Notes: a model not told the origin generated them from the sequence alone. A stretch of DNA of 64,000 nucleotides from Xenorhabdus eapokensis (GCF_001908105.1 NZ_MKGQ01000006.1:70419-134418); one strand, 5' to 3'. Shown: positions 44,443 through 57,956, counted from the first letter of the stretch. Translations and numbers: made by a program.

Positions 44443-45821
44443 TCCCTCTGACCTTACAGCAATTAGCACACTTGACCGGTGGCTTGTTATATCGCGTTAC
44501 CGAACAGCAAGCTGAAACTTTGCCAATTAATGCGGTGGAAACGGATAGCCGTAAGATCGTGCGTGGTGGGTTGTTTATTGCCTTACAAGGGGAAAAATTC
44601 GACGCTCATGATTTTGCTGCTGATGTAGCACAGCAGGGCGCTGGTGCTTTATTGGTTAGTTGTTGTCTGGAGATTGATTGTCCTCAGGTCGTAGTTAAAG
44701 ACACGCGTCTGGCGATGGGAAAACTGGCGGGTTGGGTTCGCCAACAAAGTAAAGCCCGCATTGTGGCTTTAACGGGCTCGTCAGGTAAAACATCCGTCAA
44801 AGAGATGACGGCAGCGATTCTGCGTCAGTGTGGCAATACCCTGTATACCGCGGGGAACTTCAACAATGACATTGGGGTGCCATTAACTTTGTTCAGGCTT
44901 ACTGATGAACACCAGTTTGCTGTAATTGAACTGGGAGCGAACCATATCGGTGAAATATCTTACACCACTGAAATGGCTCGTCCTGAAAGTGCATTGGTTA
45001 ATAACCTCTTTTCTGCCCATTTGGAAGGATTCGGCTCTTTGGCGGGGGTGGCAAAGGCAAAAGGTGAAATCTTTGCCGGCCTTGCTCCGACCGGAACCGC
45101 CATTATCAATCTGGATAGCAATGATTGGGAAAATTGGCAGCACAGCATTAGCGATCAACAAACGGTATGGCGTTTTTCCGCTTCATCAACAACGGGAGCG
45201 GATTTTTACCCAACGGACATTTTAGAACAACCATTGGCAACACACTTTTGCCTCCATAGCCCCATTGGGAGTGTTGAACTGACATTGCCATTGCCGGGAA
45301 AACACAATGTTGCCAATGCATTGGCAGCCAGTGCGCTGGCAATTTCTGTGGGGGCATCGTTGGATGATATTCGTAGCGGACTATCGGGATTACAAGCAGT
45401 TGCAGGACGTTTATTTCCTGTCCCTCTGACTGAGGGAAAAATGATATTAGACGACACCTATAACGCGAATCCCGGCTCCATGATAGCAGCGGCGCATGTG
45501 CTGGCGCAGATGTCCGGTTATCGAGTCATGGTTGTTGGTGATATGGGCGAGTTGGGGGAACAGACGACTCAGTGCCATCGTGAGGTGGGCGAAGCCGTGG
45601 CATCGACAAACATAGATAAAGTACTCAGCGTGGGGGCTTTCAGTGCCCATATTAGTGACGCGAGTGGTCGGGGGCAGCATTTCGCGAACAAGACTGAATT
45701 AGTTGCAGCGCTGCTTCCTCTATTGGAACAACACGAAATGATTTCCATATTAATTAAAGGTTCACGTAGTGCCGCAATGGAAGAGGTAGTGAACGTGCTG
45801 AAGGAGAACTTCCAATGTTAA
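44439..45821 (+). CDS. murF: UDP-MurNAc-tripeptide:D-Ala-D-Ala ligase
   Basis: 460 residues (E. coli 452). Completes the UDP-MurNAc-pentapeptide. ATP loop [30 protein letters not shown], then [12 protein letters not shown] and the final domain [10 protein letters not shown]. The ATG overlaps the murE TGA (ATGA). Confidence 0.97.
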   Translation: MIPLTLQQLAHLTGGLLYRVTEQQAETLPINAVETDSRKIVRGGLFIALQGEKFDAHDFAADVAQQGAGALLVSCCLEIDCPQVVVKDTRLAMGKLAGWVRQQSKARIVALTGSSGKTSVKEMTAAILRQCGNTLYTAGNFNNDIGVPLTLFRLTDEHQFAVIELGANHIGEISYTTEMARPESALVNNLFSAHLEGFGSLAGVAKAKGEIFAGLAPTGTAIINLDSNDWENWQHSISDQQTVWRFSASSTTGADFYPTDILEQPLATHFCLHSPIGSVELTLPLPGKHNVANALAASALAISVGASLDDIRSGLSGLQAVAGRLFPVPLTEGKMILDDTYNANPGSMIAAAHVLAQMSGYRVMVVGDMGELGEQTTQCHREVGEAVASTNIDKVLSVGAFSAHISDASGRGQHFANKTELVAALLPLLEQHEMISILIKGSRSAAMEEVVNVLKENFQC

Positions 45822-46897
45822 TTTGGCTAGCCGAATATCTGGTTAAGTATCACACCGGTTTTAACGTCTTCTCATATTTGACGTTCAGAGCCATCGTCGG
45901 CTTGCTTACTGCATTATTCATCGCGCTATGGATGGGACCAAGATTAATCGTTTATCTGCAAAAATTGCAAATAGGCCAGGTGGTACGCGATAACGGTCCT
46001 GAGTCCCATTTTAGTAAGCGTGGGACACCGACAATGGGAGGATTGTTGATTTTGTTCTCCATCACGATCTCTGTGTTGCTGTGGACGCGTTTGGATAATC
46101 CCTATGTCTGGTGTGTTTTGCTTGTTTTAGTCGGTTATGGCGTTGTGGGATTTGTCGATGATTACCGCAAAGTGGTGCGTAAAGACACCAAAGGGCTAAT
46201 TGCTCGTTGGAAATATTTCTGGCAGTCCGTTATTGCTCTGGGTGTCGCATTTGTTATGTACAGCATCGGCAAAGAGACATCTGCAACCCAATTAGTCGTG
46301 CCATTCTTCAAAGAGGTTATGCCGCAACTGGGTTTGCTTTACATTCTGCTGACTTATTTTGTGATTGTAGGAACCAGTAATGCGGTAAACCTGACTGATG
46401 GATTGGATGGCCTTGCCATTATGCCAACAGTACTGGTTGCAGCAGGTTTTGCCTTGGTGGCATGGGCAACAGGTAACGTGAATTTTGCTAACTACCTGCA
46501 TATCCCTTATTTGAGCCACGCGGGTGAGCTGGTGATTGTCTGTACTGCGATTGTCGGTGCTGGGCTGGGTTTCTTGTGGTTTAACACTTATCCGGCGCAA
46601 GTGTTTATGGGAGATGTCGGTTCATTGGCTCTGGGCGGGGCATTGGGAACCATTGCCGTATTGCTGCGCCAGGAGTTCCTGCTGATCATCATGGGCGGTG
46701 TTTTTGTGGTGGAAACGTTGTCTGTCATCTTGCAGGTTGGTTCATTCAAACTGCGTGGACAGCGTATTTTCCGTATGGCACCGATTCACCATCACTATGA
46801 ATTGAAAGGTTGGCCAGAACCACGCGTTATCGTGCGCTTTTGGATTATTTCTTTGATGTTGGTGTTGATTGGTCTGGCAACGCTGAAGGTACGTTAA
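45815..46897 (+). CDS. mraY: phospho-MurNAc-pentapeptide translocase MraY
   Basis: 360 residues as in E. coli. Polytopic inner-membrane enzyme of about ten spans that makes lipid I on undecaprenyl phosphate. Conserved: [29 protein letters not shown] (catalytic aspartates), [34 protein letters not shown] and [19 protein letters not shown]. It overlaps murF by 7 bp. Confidence 0.98.
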   Translation: MLIWLAEYLVKYHTGFNVFSYLTFRAIVGLLTALFIALWMGPRLIVYLQKLQIGQVVRDNGPESHFSKRGTPTMGGLLILFSITISVLLWTRLDNPYVWCVLLVLVGYGVVGFVDDYRKVVRKDTKGLIARWKYFWQSVIALGVAFVMYSIGKETSATQLVVPFFKEVMPQLGLLYILLTYFVIVGTSNAVNLTDGLDGLAIMPTVLVAAGFALVAWATGNVNFANYLHIPYLSHAGELVIVCTAIVGAGLGFLWFNTYPAQVFMGDVGSLALGGALGTIAVLLRQEFLLIIMGGVFVVETLSVILQVGSFKLRGQRIFRMAPIHHHYELKGWPEPRVIVRFWIISLMLVLIGLATLKVR

Positions 46898-46899
46898 TC

Positions 46900-48225
46900 A
46901 TGGCTGAGCGTCTCATGACAGAATATAAGGGTAAAAAAGTCGTCATCGTTGGCTTAGGGCTGACCGGTCTGTCTTGCGTTGACTTTTTCATTACACGTGG
47001 CGTGACACCGCGTGTGATGGATACCCGTATAGTGCCACCAGGCAGCGATAAGCTGCCTGATAGTGTCGAATGTCACACCGGCAGCCTGAACAAACAATGG
47101 TTGATAGATGCCGATTTAATCGTTGCCAGCCCAGGTCTTGCGCTGGCAACGCCTGAATTGCAAGCGGCGGCTGATGCTGGAGTTGAGATTATCGGTGATA
47201 TTGAGCTGTTTTGCCGCGAAGCGACGGCGCCAATCGTCGCCATCACGGGTTCAAATGGTAAAAGCACTGTAACCACCCTACTTGGTGAAATGGCGAAAGA
47301 AGCAGGGTGGCAGGTTGGTGTGGGGGGCAACATTGGTATCCCTGCACTGGAATTGCTGAAACAGCCTTGTCAACTTTATGTACTAGAACTGTCCAGTTTC
47401 CAGCTTGAAACCACTTACAGTCTGAAAGCCGCAGCAGCGACGGTACTGAATGTGACCGAAGACCACATGGTTCGTTATCCCGAAGGGTTGGCACAGTATC
47501 GTGCAGCAAAGTTGCGTATTTACCATCAAGCGAAAATTTGTGTGGTTAATGAACAGGATGCTCTGACATTACCAGAAACAGGCAAAGACAGCCGTTGTAT
47601 CAGTTTTGGTGTGGATAATGGTGATTATCAGCTTGATAGTGAACACCAACAACTGATGGTTAATCAACATCCTGTGTTGGCAACACGTGAAATGCAGTTG
47701 GCTGGACAACATAACTATGCCAATGGATTGGCAGCGTTAGCACTGGCGGACGCTATAGGCATTCCTCGTGTGGCCAGCCTTCAGGCGTTACGGACTTATT
47801 CCGGGCTGGAACACCGTTTTCAGGTGATCCACATGAGGAACAGAATTCGTTGGGTGAATGATTCTAAGGCAACCAATGTTGGCAGCACCCAAGCGGCACT
47901 GAGTGGATTGAAGCTGGAAGGGACACTCTATCTTTTATTGGGAGGAGATGGAAAAGCGGCGGATTTTACCCCACTGAAACCTTATATATCGGGGGAACAT
48001 GTTCGTCTTTACTGTTTTGGTCGTGACGGGGAACAATTAGCACAATTGCGCCCGGAAATTGCAACACTGACGGAAACAATGGAACAGGCGATGAGAGAAA
48101 TTGCACCCAAGCTGGTTTCTGGCGACATGGTATTACTGTCACCCGCTTGTGCCAGCTTCGATCAGTTCAACAGCTTTGAACATCGTGGTCATGAATTTGC
48201 TCGTTTGGCAGAGGAGTTAGGCTGA
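46900..48225 (+). CDS. murD: UDP-MurNAc-L-Ala:D-Glu ligase
   Basis: 441 residues from this start (E. coli 438). Adds D-glutamate. N-terminal Rossmann-like [16 protein letters not shown] loop [22 protein letters not shown], carbamylated Lys in [19 protein letters not shown] and [10 protein letters not shown]. The ATG at 46900 aligns with the E. coli start; an ATG at 46915 (MTEYKGKK) is possible. Odd: HMDRYP of most MurD proteins reads HMVRYP (Val191, codon 47470-47472), replacing the Asp of the Mur ligase HMD pattern. Confidence 0.96.
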   Translation: MAERLMTEYKGKKVVIVGLGLTGLSCVDFFITRGVTPRVMDTRIVPPGSDKLPDSVECHTGSLNKQWLIDADLIVASPGLALATPELQAAADAGVEIIGDIELFCREATAPIVAITGSNGKSTVTTLLGEMAKEAGWQVGVGGNIGIPALELLKQPCQLYVLELSSFQLETTYSLKAAAATVLNVTEDHMVRYPEGLAQYRAAKLRIYHQAKICVVNEQDALTLPETGKDSRCISFGVDNGDYQLDSEHQQLMVNQHPVLATREMQLAGQHNYANGLAALALADAIGIPRVASLQALRTYSGLEHRFQVIHMRNRIRWVNDSKATNVGSTQAALSGLKLEGTLYLLLGGDGKAADFTPLKPYISGEHVRLYCFGRDGEQLAQLRPEIATLTETMEQAMREIAPKLVSGDMVLLSPACASFDQFNSFEHRGHEFARLAEELG

Positions 48226-49418
48226 TGACCATTCCAGGCCTTGGTAAATTTAAAACTTGGTTGGCGGGAAATGTGGAGGCCGATGCCACAGATACCGTTA
48301 TGTATGATCGTACCCTGGTCTGGATGATATTAGGGTTGGCTGTGATTGGCTTTGTCATGGTAACGTCGGCATCAATGCCTGTTGGTCAACGTCTTGCCCA
48401 GGATCCCTTTATCTTTGCACGACGTGATGCCATTTATTTGTCGCTGTGTTTTTTCCTGTCCCTGATTACGCTGCGTATTCCGATGAACTTCTGGCTGCGT
48501 TACAGCAATGCCATGTTATTAGTCACAATCATGATGCTGGTTGTGGTGCTGTTTGTGGGGAGTTCAGTTAATGGGGCATCACGTTGGGTAGCGATTGGCC
48601 CATTACGCATTCAGCCGGCAGAATTATCGAAACTATCACTCTTTTGTTATCTCTCCAGCTATCTGGTTAGAAAAGTTGAGGAAGTCAGAAACAACTTCTG
48701 GGGATTTTTCAAACCGATGGGTGTCATGGTTGCATTGGCAATTTTGTTGTTGGCACAGCCCGATTTGGGGACCGTGGTTGTGTTATTTGTGACGACATTG
48801 GCTCTACTGTTTCTGGCAGGCGCGAAATTGTGGCAGTTTCTTGCCATTATTGGCTGCGGAATATTTGCCGTGTGCGTACTGATTGTTGCTGAACCTTATC
48901 GTATACGCAGGGTGACCTCTTTCCTGAATCCGTGGGAAGATCCTTTTGGCAGTGGTTATCAGTTAACCCAATCGTTAATGGCATTTGGTCGTGGCGATTT
49001 CTTTGGGCAAGGACTGGGAAATTCAGTCCAGAAACTTGAATACCTGCCGGAAGCCCATACTGATTTTATTTTCTCCATTCTGGCCGAAGAATTGGGTTAT
49101 TTCGGTGTGGTTTTAGTGTTGGCAATGGTATTCTTCGTCGCTTTCCGCGCCATGATGATCGGCCGTCGGGCATTGCAGCTTAATCAACGATTTTCTGGTT
49201 TTTTAGCTTGTGCAATCGGCATATGGTTCAGCTTTCAGGCGTTCATTAACGTTGGTGCGGCGGCAGGTATGTTGCCAACGAAGGGATTAACATTACCTTT
49301 AGTCAGTTACGGTGGCTCTAGTTTGATCGTGATGTCAACGGCCATCGTCTTGTTATTGCGAATTGATTATGAAGTCCGTCTGGCAAAAGCACAGGCGTTT
49401 GTAAGGAGCCCTAAATGA
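48225..49418 (+). CDS. ftsW: septal peptidoglycan polymerase FtsW
   Basis: 397 residues (E. coli 414). SEDS-family glycosyltransferase with about ten spans; partner of FtsI. Conserved loops: [56 protein letters not shown] (signature), [18 protein letters not shown] with the catalytic Asp region, and [10 protein letters not shown]. The ATG lies in the murD stop (TGATG). Confidence 0.97.
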   Translation: MTIPGLGKFKTWLAGNVEADATDTVMYDRTLVWMILGLAVIGFVMVTSASMPVGQRLAQDPFIFARRDAIYLSLCFFLSLITLRIPMNFWLRYSNAMLLVTIMMLVVVLFVGSSVNGASRWVAIGPLRIQPAELSKLSLFCYLSSYLVRKVEEVRNNFWGFFKPMGVMVALAILLLAQPDLGTVVVLFVTTLALLFLAGAKLWQFLAIIGCGIFAVCVLIVAEPYRIRRVTSFLNPWEDPFGSGYQLTQSLMAFGRGDFFGQGLGNSVQKLEYLPEAHTDFIFSILAEELGYFGVVLVLAMVFFVAFRAMMIGRRALQLNQRFSGFLACAIGIWFSFQAFINVGAAAGMLPTKGLTLPLVSYGGSSLIVMSTAIVLLLRIDYEVRLAKAQAFVRSPK

Positions 49419-50485
49419 GTGGCAAAAACCGGCGTTTGATGGTGATGGCTGGTGGTACGGGGGGGCATGTGTTCCCAGGACTGGCCGTTGCCCACCATTT
49501 AAAAGAGCTGGGGTGGGATATTCGCTGGTTGGGAACTGCGGATCGCATGGAAGCTGATTTAGTTCCGAAACATGGCATTGATATCGAATTTATTCAGATT
49601 TCAGGTTTGCGGGGCAAGGGAATTAAAGCGTTACTTGCAGCCCCAATGAGAATTTTTAAGGCTATTCGACAGGCAAAAGCCATTATGCGCCGTTATCAGC
49701 CCGATGTTGTGCTGGGAATGGGAGGATATGTCTCTGGGCCAGGTGGGATCGCGGCATGGTTGTGTGGCATTCCGGTAGTATTGCATGAGCAAAATGGCAT
49801 TGCGGGATTGACTAATCGTTGGTTAGCCAAAATTGCCAAAACAGTTTTACAGGCATTTCCAGGCGCATTCCCTGGCGTGCCGGTTGTTGGTAATCCCGTA
49901 AGGGAAGATGTATTGGCACTGCCAGAACCCATGCAGCGTTTGGCTGGGCGTGTAGGAGCTGTTCGGGTGCTAGTCGTTGGCGGTAGTCAAGGCGCCAGGA
50001 TCCTGAACCAAACTATGCCAGAAGTAGCTGCCCGCTTGGGCGATAAAATCACTTTATGGCATCAGGCAGGCAAGGGCGCCAGAGAAGAGACGCAGAAACA
50101 ATATGAAAATTCAGTTAAATCTGAATTCAAAGTGACTGAATTTATTGATGATATGGCGCATGCTTATGCATGGGCTGATATTGTCGTATGCCGTTCCGGT
50201 GCACTTACGGTGAGTGAAGTTTCCGCCGCAGGCTTACCGGCGATTTTTGTTCCTTTCCAGCATAAAGATCGCCAGCAATATTGGAATGCCTTGCCTCTGG
50301 AAAAAGCGGGTGCCGCAAAGATACTCGAACAGCCCGAATTTACAGTTGATGCTGTCGTAGGTCTATTAACTCAGTGGCAACGTCCACAATTGCTGGAAAT
50401 GGCAGAAAAAGCACGCTCAGTAGCCATTATTAATGCAACTGAGCGTGTAGCAGCAGCATTGATTGATGCTGTAGAGAATCATTAA
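49415..50485 (+). CDS. murG: UDP-GlcNAc transferase MurG
   Basis: 356 residues (E. coli 355). Makes lipid II from lipid I at the inner face of the membrane. GT-B fold: [14 protein letters not shown] at the N-terminus, the second glycine loop [13 protein letters not shown], and the UDP-GlcNAc-binding [24 protein letters not shown]. The ATG overlaps the ftsW stop (ATGA). Confidence 0.97.
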   Translation: MSGKNRRLMVMAGGTGGHVFPGLAVAHHLKELGWDIRWLGTADRMEADLVPKHGIDIEFIQISGLRGKGIKALLAAPMRIFKAIRQAKAIMRRYQPDVVLGMGGYVSGPGGIAAWLCGIPVVLHEQNGIAGLTNRWLAKIAKTVLQAFPGAFPGVPVVGNPVREDVLALPEPMQRLAGRVGAVRVLVVGGSQGARILNQTMPEVAARLGDKITLWHQAGKGAREETQKQYENSVKSEFKVTEFIDDMAHAYAWADIVVCRSGALTVSEVSAAGLPAIFVPFQHKDRQQYWNALPLEKAGAAKILEQPEFTVDAVVGLLTQWQRPQLLEMAEKARSVAIINATERVAAALIDAVENH

Positions 50486-50536
50486 TACCGTTCCAGGTAG
50501 AACGGTGATGTAAACATAACGAGTGAAGATTAAAAC

Positions 50537-52012
50537 GTGAATACACAACAGTTGGCGAAATTAAGAGCTTCAGTGCCTGAAATGAGAAAAGTCAGGCATA
50601 TCCACTTTGTTGGCATCGGTGGTGCTGGCATGGGTGGTATCGCCGAGGTGTTGGCTAATGAAGGTTATCAGATAAGTGGTTCTGATCTGGCACCCAATTC
50701 TGTCACACAGCAATTGATTGCACTGGGTGCAACTATTTATTTTAATCACCGTCCAGAAAATGTGCGGGACGCTAGCGTAGTCGTAGCATCCACGGCTATT
50801 TCGGCAGAAAACCCCGAAATTGTGGCTGCACGTGAAGCGAGGATACCCGTTATCCGCCGTGCGGAAATGCTGGCAGAACTGATGCGTTATCGCCACGGTA
50901 TCGCTATTGCGGGAACGCATGGAAAAACCACGACGACGGCAATGATTGCTGGCATTTATGCACAGGCAGGCCTTGATCCTACATTTGTGAATGGTGGGTT
51001 GGTCAAAGCGGCAGGTACACATGCTCGATTAGGTAGCAGCCGCTATCTGATTGCAGAAGCAGATGAAAGTGATGCTTCATTCTTGCACTTGCAGCCCATG
51101 ATGGCGGTTGTCACCAATATTGAAGCCGACCACATGGATACTTACCAAGGGGACTTTGAAAACTTAAAGCAAACATTCGTTAACTTCCTGCATAACCTGC
51201 CATTTTATGGGCGTGCGATTATGTGTATTGACGACCCTGTCGTGAAAGAGCTGATTCCCCGCATTGGGCGTTATATCACGACCTATGGTTTCAGTGCGGA
51301 AGCAGACGTCCGTATTACCCATTATGAGCAAAAAGGCGCTCAGGGATTTTTCACTATCAGCCGATTGGATTTGCCGGATTTACATGTCGTGTTAAATGCC
51401 CCTGGCCGCCACAATGCGCTGAATGCAACTGCCGCGGTTGCAGTGGCAACAGAAGAAGGCATTGATGATACTGCTATTCTGGCTTCTCTGGCCGAGTTTC
51501 AGGGAACTGGACGCCGCTTTGATTTTCTGGGGAATTTTCCGCTTAAACATATCAATGGCAAAGAAGGTAGCGTGATGTTGGTCGATGATTATGGCCATCA
51601 CCCAACAGAAGTTGATGCCACGATTAAAGCGGCACGAGCGGGTTGGGGGGATAAACGCATTGTCATGGTATTCCAGCCACACCGTTATACAAGAACGCGT
51701 GATTTATATGATGATTTTGCCAATGTTCTGAGTCAGGTAGATGTTCTATTAATGTTGGATGTGTATGCCGCAGGTGAAACGCCGATCCCAGGCGCGGATA
51801 GCCGTTCTTTATGCCGTACTATCCGCAGTCGTGGCAAGTTGGAGCCGATTTTTGTATCAGAACCTGAACAAGTTTCAATCATCCTGTCACAGGTAATAGA
51901 AAACAATGACTTAGTTTTGGTACAGGGTGCCGGTAATATCGGTAAAATAGCGCGCAATTTGGCTGAAACAAAATTGCAGCCATCTTTTTATGAGGGAGGA
52001 CATCATGGTTGA
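50537..52012 (+). CDS. murC: UDP-MurNAc:L-Ala ligase
   Basis: 491 residues (E. coli 491). First amino-acid ligation of the pathway. Starts with GTG at 50537, as the alignment requires; ribosome site weak. [20 protein letters not shown] loop [34 protein letters not shown] and [18 protein letters not shown] are all present. The 3' end overlaps ddlB by 8 bp. Confidence 0.97.
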   Translation: MNTQQLAKLRASVPEMRKVRHIHFVGIGGAGMGGIAEVLANEGYQISGSDLAPNSVTQQLIALGATIYFNHRPENVRDASVVVASTAISAENPEIVAAREARIPVIRRAEMLAELMRYRHGIAIAGTHGKTTTTAMIAGIYAQAGLDPTFVNGGLVKAAGTHARLGSSRYLIAEADESDASFLHLQPMMAVVTNIEADHMDTYQGDFENLKQTFVNFLHNLPFYGRAIMCIDDPVVKELIPRIGRYITTYGFSAEADVRITHYEQKGAQGFFTISRLDLPDLHVVLNAPGRHNALNATAAVAVATEEGIDDTAILASLAEFQGTGRRFDFLGNFPLKHINGKEGSVMLVDDYGHHPTEVDATIKAARAGWGDKRIVMVFQPHRYTRTRDLYDDFANVLSQVDVLLMLDVYAAGETPIPGADSRSLCRTIRSRGKLEPIFVSEPEQVSIILSQVIENNDLVLVQGAGNIGKIARNLAETKLQPSFYEGGHHG

Positions 52013-52925
52013 TAAAGTTGCTGTTCTGTTGGGCGGAACTTCCGCTGAACGCGAAGTGTCATTGCAATCAGGACATGCGGTTGTGGCAGGGCTGAAAGAA
52101 GCGGGCATTAATGCTTATTCAGTTGATACAAAAGACTTTGATGTGACTAAACTCAAAGAGGAAGGATTCAATAAAGTCTTTATCGCACTGCATGGTCGCG
52201 GTGGTGAAGATGGTACGTTGCAAGGTTTGCTGGAATTTTTGCAAATTCCTTATACCGGCAGCGGAGTAATGGCATCTGCCTTGTCAATGGACAAATTGCG
52301 CACAAAACAACTCTGGCAGGGAGCAAAACTGCCTATTTCACCTTATGTCGTAATTAATTCTCTAAAATTTGAACAAGTTAATGATTTTCAACTCAAAGAG
52401 TATGTTCAAGAATTAGGTTTGCCATTAATGATTAAACCGAATCTGGAAGGCTCCAGTGTAGGGATGACCAAGGTGAATGAATATGCTGAATTGCGTGACG
52501 CCTTGGAGCTGGCATTTAAATACGATACTGACGTATTGGTTGAAAAATGGCTGTTTGGCCCTGAATATACCGTCGGATTTTTGGGTGATGAGGCGCTTCC
52601 TTCTATCCGTATTCAGGCTTCAAACACCTTTTATGATTACGATGCGAAATATATTTCCAACCAAACGCAATATTTTTGTCCAAGCGGCTTGAGTGCGGAA
52701 AGAGAGCAAGAGCTATTAGATATCGCCTTAAAAGCATATAAGGCGCTGGGATGTCATGGTTGGGGGCGAGTCGATATCATGGATGATGGGAATGGTAATT
52801 TCTATCTATTGGAAGCGAATACTTCCCCTGGCATGACCAGCCATAGCCTTGTGCCAACCGCTGCGCGTCAGGCTGGATTAAGTTTTTCTCAACTCGTAGC
52901 GAGAATTTTGGAGCTGGCTGATTAA
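52005..52925 (+). CDS. ddlB: D-alanine-D-alanine ligase B
   Basis: 306 residues as in E. coli. ATP-grasp enzyme making D-Ala-D-Ala, substrate of Mur[17 protein letters not shown], the substrate loop [36 protein letters not shown] and the Mg2+ strand [17 protein letters not shown]. The ATG at 52005 follows a strong GAGGGAGGA; the in-frame start at 51990 is rejected. Confidence 0.97.
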   Translation: MVDKVAVLLGGTSAEREVSLQSGHAVVAGLKEAGINAYSVDTKDFDVTKLKEEGFNKVFIALHGRGGEDGTLQGLLEFLQIPYTGSGVMASALSMDKLRTKQLWQGAKLPISPYVVINSLKFEQVNDFQLKEYVQELGLPLMIKPNLEGSSVGMTKVNEYAELRDALELAFKYDTDVLVEKWLFGPEYTVGFLGDEALPSIRIQASNTFYDYDAKYISNQTQYFCPSGLSAEREQELLDIALKAYKALGCHGWGRVDIMDDGNGNFYLLEANTSPGMTSHSLVPTAARQAGLSFSQLVARILELAD

Positions 52926-52926
52926 T

Positions 52927-53742
52927 ATGTCGCAGGCAGCCCGAAATAGCCGGGAGCAGGGGGGGGAAGCGCAGGGATCTCGTCCCAGTAATGGTTACTA
53001 TCTGGCAGGGATTGCCTTCTTCTTGATGGTAGTCAGTACCATCATATGGGGAGGCTGGATGACGCTGGACTGGATGAAAGATCCTAGCAGATTACCGCTC
53101 TCAAAGCTGGTACTGACTGGTGAACGCCATTACACCACAAATGATGATGTAAGGCAGGCTATTTTGTTTCTGGGATCTCCCGGAACATTTATGACTCAGG
53201 ATGTCAACGTCATTCAGGAAAAGATTGAACAACTGCCGTGGATCCGGCAGGTCACTGTTCGGAAACAATGGCCTGATGAACTTAAAATACATCTGGTAGA
53301 ATACGTGCCTTATGCGCGCTGGAATGATACCCAATTGTTAGATGCTGAAGGTCGGGTATTTAGCTTACCTATAGAGCGCAGTGCAAATGGGCAGTATCCG
53401 ATGTTGTATGGACCGGAAGGCAAAGAAGAGGACGCATTGAGTGAATACCACACAATGGCAGCTTTTCTTGAAAAACACCAGATGAAACTTAAGGCAGTGA
53501 TCATGACAGCGCGTAACTCCTGGCAACTGATATTGGATAACGATATCCGTTTAGAGCTAGGAAATCGAGATAAAATGGAACGAATGAAACGTTTTGTTGA
53601 ACTTTATCCGGTGTTGTTGAGAAACACTGAAAAACGTGTGGCTTATGTTGACTTACGTTATGACAGTGGTGCTGCGGTAGGTTGGGCTCCTTTATTAACT
53701 GATACGCCAGTTTTAATGAACGGGCAAGAAAAAAAACAGTGA
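52927..53742 (+). CDS. ftsQ: cell division protein FtsQ
   Basis: 271 residues (E. coli 276). Bitopic: cytoplasmic tail, one span ([18 protein letters not shown]), POTRA domain ([19 protein letters not shown]) and beta domain ([28 protein letters not shown]). Links FtsLB to the divisome. Starts one base after ddlB. Confidence 0.96.
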   Translation: MSQAARNSREQGGEAQGSRPSNGYYLAGIAFFLMVVSTIIWGGWMTLDWMKDPSRLPLSKLVLTGERHYTTNDDVRQAILFLGSPGTFMTQDVNVIQEKIEQLPWIRQVTVRKQWPDELKIHLVEYVPYARWNDTQLLDAEGRVFSLPIERSANGQYPMLYGPEGKEEDALSEYHTMAAFLEKHQMKLKAVIMTARNSWQLILDNDIRLELGNRDKMERMKRFVELYPVLLRNTEKRVAYVDLRYDSGAAVGWAPLLTDTPVLMNGQEKKQ

Positions 53743-53774
53743 CTGGTAATAATACAGAAACAGGCAGAATAACG

Positions 53775-55031
53775 ATGATCAAATCAACGGACAGAAAATT
53801 GGTAGTTGGCCTTGAAATTGGTACAGCAAAGGTGTCTGCCTTGGTTGGTGAAATTCTGCCCGATGGTATGGTCAATATTATCGGCGTAGGAAGTTGCCCA
53901 TCCCGCGGCATGGACAAAGGCGGTGTCAACGATCTTGAATCGGTTGTCAAGTGCGTACAGCGTGCTATTGATCAGGCTGAACTCATGGCGGATTGCCAGA
54001 TATCTTCAGTTTATCTGGCACTTTCCGGCAAGCATATCAGTTGCCAAAACGAAATTGGCATGGTGCCGGTTTCGGAAGAAGAAGTCACTCAGGATGATGT
54101 GGACAGTGTTGTCCATACCGCTAAGTCAGTTCGTGTTCGTGATGAACACCGTATTTTGCATGTGATCCCACAGGAATACGCGATTGACTATCAGGAAGGG
54201 ATCAAAAATCCGGTTGGACTCTCTGGCGTGCGTATGCAGGCGAAAGTCCACTTGATTACCTGCCATAACGACATGGCGAAAAACATCGTAAAAGCTGTAG
54301 AACGTTGTGGGTTGAAAGTTGATCAACTTATTTTTGCAGGACTGGCAGCAAGTTATGCTGTGTTAACAGAAGATGAACGTGAATTGGGGGTCTGTGTCGT
54401 TGACATCGGCGGCGGGACGATGGATATCGCTGTATATACTGGCGGTGCATTGCGCCATACCAAGGTGATTCCTTATGCAGGCAATGTGGTGACCAGTGAT
54501 ATCGCCTATGCGTTTGGTACTCCTCCAAGTGATGCTGAAACCATCAAGGTTCGTCATGGTTGCGCATTGGGTTCGATAGTGAGCAAGGATGAGAGTGTCG
54601 AAGTCCCAAGTGTGGGAGGACGCCCTCCTCGTAGCTTGCAGCGTCAAACATTGGCTGAAGTGATCGAACCCCGTTATACCGAGCTGCTGAATTTAGTGAA
54701 CGATGAAATTTTGCGATTGCAGGAGCAATTGCGGCAGCAGGGAGTAAAACACCACCTGGCGGCAGGGATTGTCCTGACAGGAGGAGGCGCCCAGATTGAT
54801 GGTCTGGCCGAGTGTGCTCAGCGGGTGTTTCATACCCAGGTTCGCATTGGCCACCCCCTGAACATCACTGGATTGACAGATTATGTGCAGGAGCCTTGCT
54901 ACTCAACTGCTGTTGGACTTCTGCATTATGGCAAAGAATCCCACCTTGGGGGAGATTCTGATGCCGATAAAAGAACGTCAGTAAGTGGCTGGTTTAAGAA
55001 AGTCAGCACCTGGCTGAAAAGAGAATTTTGA
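53775..55031 (+). CDS. ftsA: cell division protein FtsA
   Basis: 418 residues (E. coli 420). Actin-fold ATPase that tethers FtsZ to the membrane. LVVGLEIGTAKV (phosphate 1), VVDIGGGTMDIAVY (phosphate 2), LTGGGAQIDGLAE (adenosine), and a C-terminal amphipathic membrane helix (SGWFKKVSTWLKREF). The ATG at 53775 matches the E. coli start; an in-frame GTG at 53739 overlaps ftsQ. Confidence 0.97.
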   Translation: MIKSTDRKLVVGLEIGTAKVSALVGEILPDGMVNIIGVGSCPSRGMDKGGVNDLESVVKCVQRAIDQAELMADCQISSVYLALSGKHISCQNEIGMVPVSEEEVTQDDVDSVVHTAKSVRVRDEHRILHVIPQEYAIDYQEGIKNPVGLSGVRMQAKVHLITCHNDMAKNIVKAVERCGLKVDQLIFAGLAASYAVLTEDERELGVCVVDIGGGTMDIAVYTGGALRHTKVIPYAGNVVTSDIAYAFGTPPSDAETIKVRHGCALGSIVSKDESVEVPSVGGRPPRSLQRQTLAEVIEPRYTELLNLVNDEILRLQEQLRQQGVKHHLAAGIVLTGGGAQIDGLAECAQRVFHTQVRIGHPLNITGLTDYVQEPCYSTAVGLLHYGKESHLGGDSDADKRTSVSGWFKKVSTWLKREF

Positions 55032-55097
55032 TTTTTTATACAGAGGCCATAACAATGTTGCCGGCCTCGATATAAAGGCACAAAACGGAGAGAAATT

Positions 55098-56261
55098 ATG
55101 TTTGAACCACTGGAATTAACCAACGACGCGGTGATTAAAGTCATCGGCGTCGGCGGCGGCGGCGGTAATGCTGTGGAGCACATGGTGCGTGAGCGTATTG
55201 AAGGCGTTGACTTCTTTGCGGTTAACACGGACGCTCAAGCACTGCGTAAGACGGCTGTTGGTCAGACTATCCAGATTGGCAACGGCATTACGAAAGGATT
55301 AGGCGCTGGTGCGAACCCTGAGGTTGGTCGTACTGCTGCGGAAGAAGACCGCGAATCACTGCGTACTGCACTGGAAGGCGCAGATATGGTGTTTATTGCC
55401 GCTGGTATGGGTGGTGGCACAGGAACGGGAGCCGCACCTGTTGTGGCTGAAATTGCCAAAGAACTTGGCATCTTGACCGTTGCCGTTGTCACTAAGCCAT
55501 TTAATTTCGAAGGCAAAAAACGTATGGCCTTCGCGGAACAAGGGATCACTGAACTGTCCAAGCATGTGGACTCACTGATCACTATTCCAAATGACAAGTT
55601 ACTGAAAGTCCTGGGACGAGGCATTTCCCTGTTGGATGCATTCGGTGCAGCCAATGATGTTCTGAAAGGTGCGGTTCAGGGTATTGCTGAACTGATTACT
55701 CGCCCAGGTCTGATGAACGTTGACTTCGCTGACGTTCGTACCGTGATGTCGGAAATGGGTTACGCCATGATGGGATCAGGTATTGCACAAGGTGAAGATC
55801 GGGCGGAAGAAGCCGCAGAGATGGCTATCTCCAGCCCATTGCTGGAAGATATTGATCTTTCTGGCGCACGTGGCGTTCTGGTCAACATTACAGCGGGCTT
55901 CGACCTGCGTTTGGATGAATTTGAAACAGTCGGTAACACAATCCGTGCATTTGCTTCGGATAATGCAACGGTGGTTATCGGTACATCACTGGATCCAGAT
56001 ATGAATGATGAGCTGCGTGTAACCGTTGTAGCAACAGGTATTGGTATGGACAAACGTCCAGAAATCACCCTGGTGACCAATAACAAGGCTCCGCAGACAA
56101 ACGCGATGGAGCGCCGTTACCAGCAAATCTCTGGTGGAATCTCTTCATTGCCCGATGAGAATAAGACGGTAGCAAAAGTCGTTAATGACCAAAATGCGCA
56201 TACGAGTAAAGAGCCTGATTATCTGGATATTCCTGCATTTTTGCGTAAGCAGGCTGACTGA
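55098..56261 (+). CDS. ftsZ: cell division GTPase FtsZ
   Basis: 387 residues (E. coli 383). Tubulin homologue that forms the Z ring. GTP-binding [14 protein letters not shown], tubulin signature [16 protein letters not shown]7 loop [12 protein letters not shown], and the conserved C-terminal peptide [14 protein letters not shown], which binds FtsA and ZipA. ACGGAGAG ribosome site. Codon use suggests high expression. Confidence 0.98.
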   Translation: MFEPLELTNDAVIKVIGVGGGGGNAVEHMVRERIEGVDFFAVNTDAQALRKTAVGQTIQIGNGITKGLGAGANPEVGRTAAEEDRESLRTALEGADMVFIAAGMGGGTGTGAAPVVAEIAKELGILTVAVVTKPFNFEGKKRMAFAEQGITELSKHVDSLITIPNDKLLKVLGRGISLLDAFGAANDVLKGAVQGIAELITRPGLMNVDFADVRTVMSEMGYAMMGSGIAQGEDRAEEAAEMAISSPLLEDIDLSGARGVLVNITAGFDLRLDEFETVGNTIRAFASDNATVVIGTSLDPDMNDELRVTVVATGIGMDKRPEITLVTNNKAPQTNAMERRYQQISGGISSLPDENKTVAKVVNDQNAHTSKEPDYLDIPAFLRKQAD

Positions 56262-56357
56262 TTGCTAAAAAATTGGCTTCTCCGCTTTTTGTGTTAAACT
56301 ATCCTGCCAGTCATACATTATAGTGATTGGCGGGATAAGTAACATTGCGAGATATAA

Positions 56358-57278
<921 letters not shown>

Positions 57279-57382
57279 TGTCTGACATGTGTATTGATAA
57301 AGAATGTTGAGAACATTCCTATGATGCACCAATGGGTTATGCTATCTGTCACGCTTCTTTCGCTGATGTTTTTTATTCAGCG

Positions 57383-57919
57383 CTAACGCTTCTTCTTGGC
57401 TGTACTGGTATCCTCTCCGGCCAGCGCAGCCAACCGTTCCAATTTCCTTTTTAATTTTTCCGGACTGTTTTCAGCCAATATCATTAATGTTTTTGCACTT
57501 GCATGAGTGAGCTGGCGCTTTGGTAATTCCTGATTATCATTACTGAATACTTTTGTTGATAATTTTGAGAACCCTTGTTCATTATTATCACACTTAACCA
57601 TTAATGATGGGTTAATCCTGATGTCGATTGAGGATAAAGATGGTAGAATTTCGCTCCTCAATGTAGACAATAAGACAGGAATTTCATAACGCAGCCGAGT
57701 CATCCAACTGGCATTTCCTGCTTCCAGTACCAGAATTTGTTTGCGATAATTGGCAACCCTGCACCACGGGTGCAATTGTGCAGGAAGCAAACTGAGAACG
57801 GCTCGGTTGAGTTTCAATAATGCGATTGCATGTTGTTGAATGAGTTGAAGTGGGCTTTTTCCGACAGTTGCCGCGTCTTCAAACAGCTTATCCAGTGATT
57901 GTGGGCGGCTATCTCGCAT
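57383..57919 (-). CDS. DUF721 protein (DciA-like)
   Basis: 178 residues. The N-terminal half has the DUF721 pattern: LLKLNRAVLSLLPAQLHPWCRVANYRKQ then LVLEAGNASWMTRLRYEIPVLL and LSSIDIRINP, a KH-like fold. The C-terminal third is basic (PEKLKRKLERLAAL, STAKKKR). DUF721 is the family of DciA, the ancestral loader of the DnaB helicase in bacteria without DnaC. Enterobacteria normally use DnaC; E. coli K-12 lacks a gene here. It is divergent from secM, with 37 bp between the start codons. Function in this organism is unproven. Confidence 0.7.
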   Translation of the reverse strand: MRDSRPQSLDKLFEDAATVGKSPLQLIQQHAIALLKLNRAVLSLLPAQLHPWCRVANYRKQILVLEAGNASWMTRLRYEIPVLLSTLRSEILPSLSSIDIRINPSLMVKCDNNEQGFSKLSTKVFSNDNQELPKRQLTHASAKTLMILAENSPEKLKRKLERLAALAGEDTSTAKKKR

Positions 57920-57956
57920 AATAGGGGCAGTTCCAGTATTTATTAATGAAGGATTA

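Noticed and set aside
50570..51022. 150-codon minus-strand ORF within murC
   Set aside because: Antisense shadow of murC; composition and position give no support.
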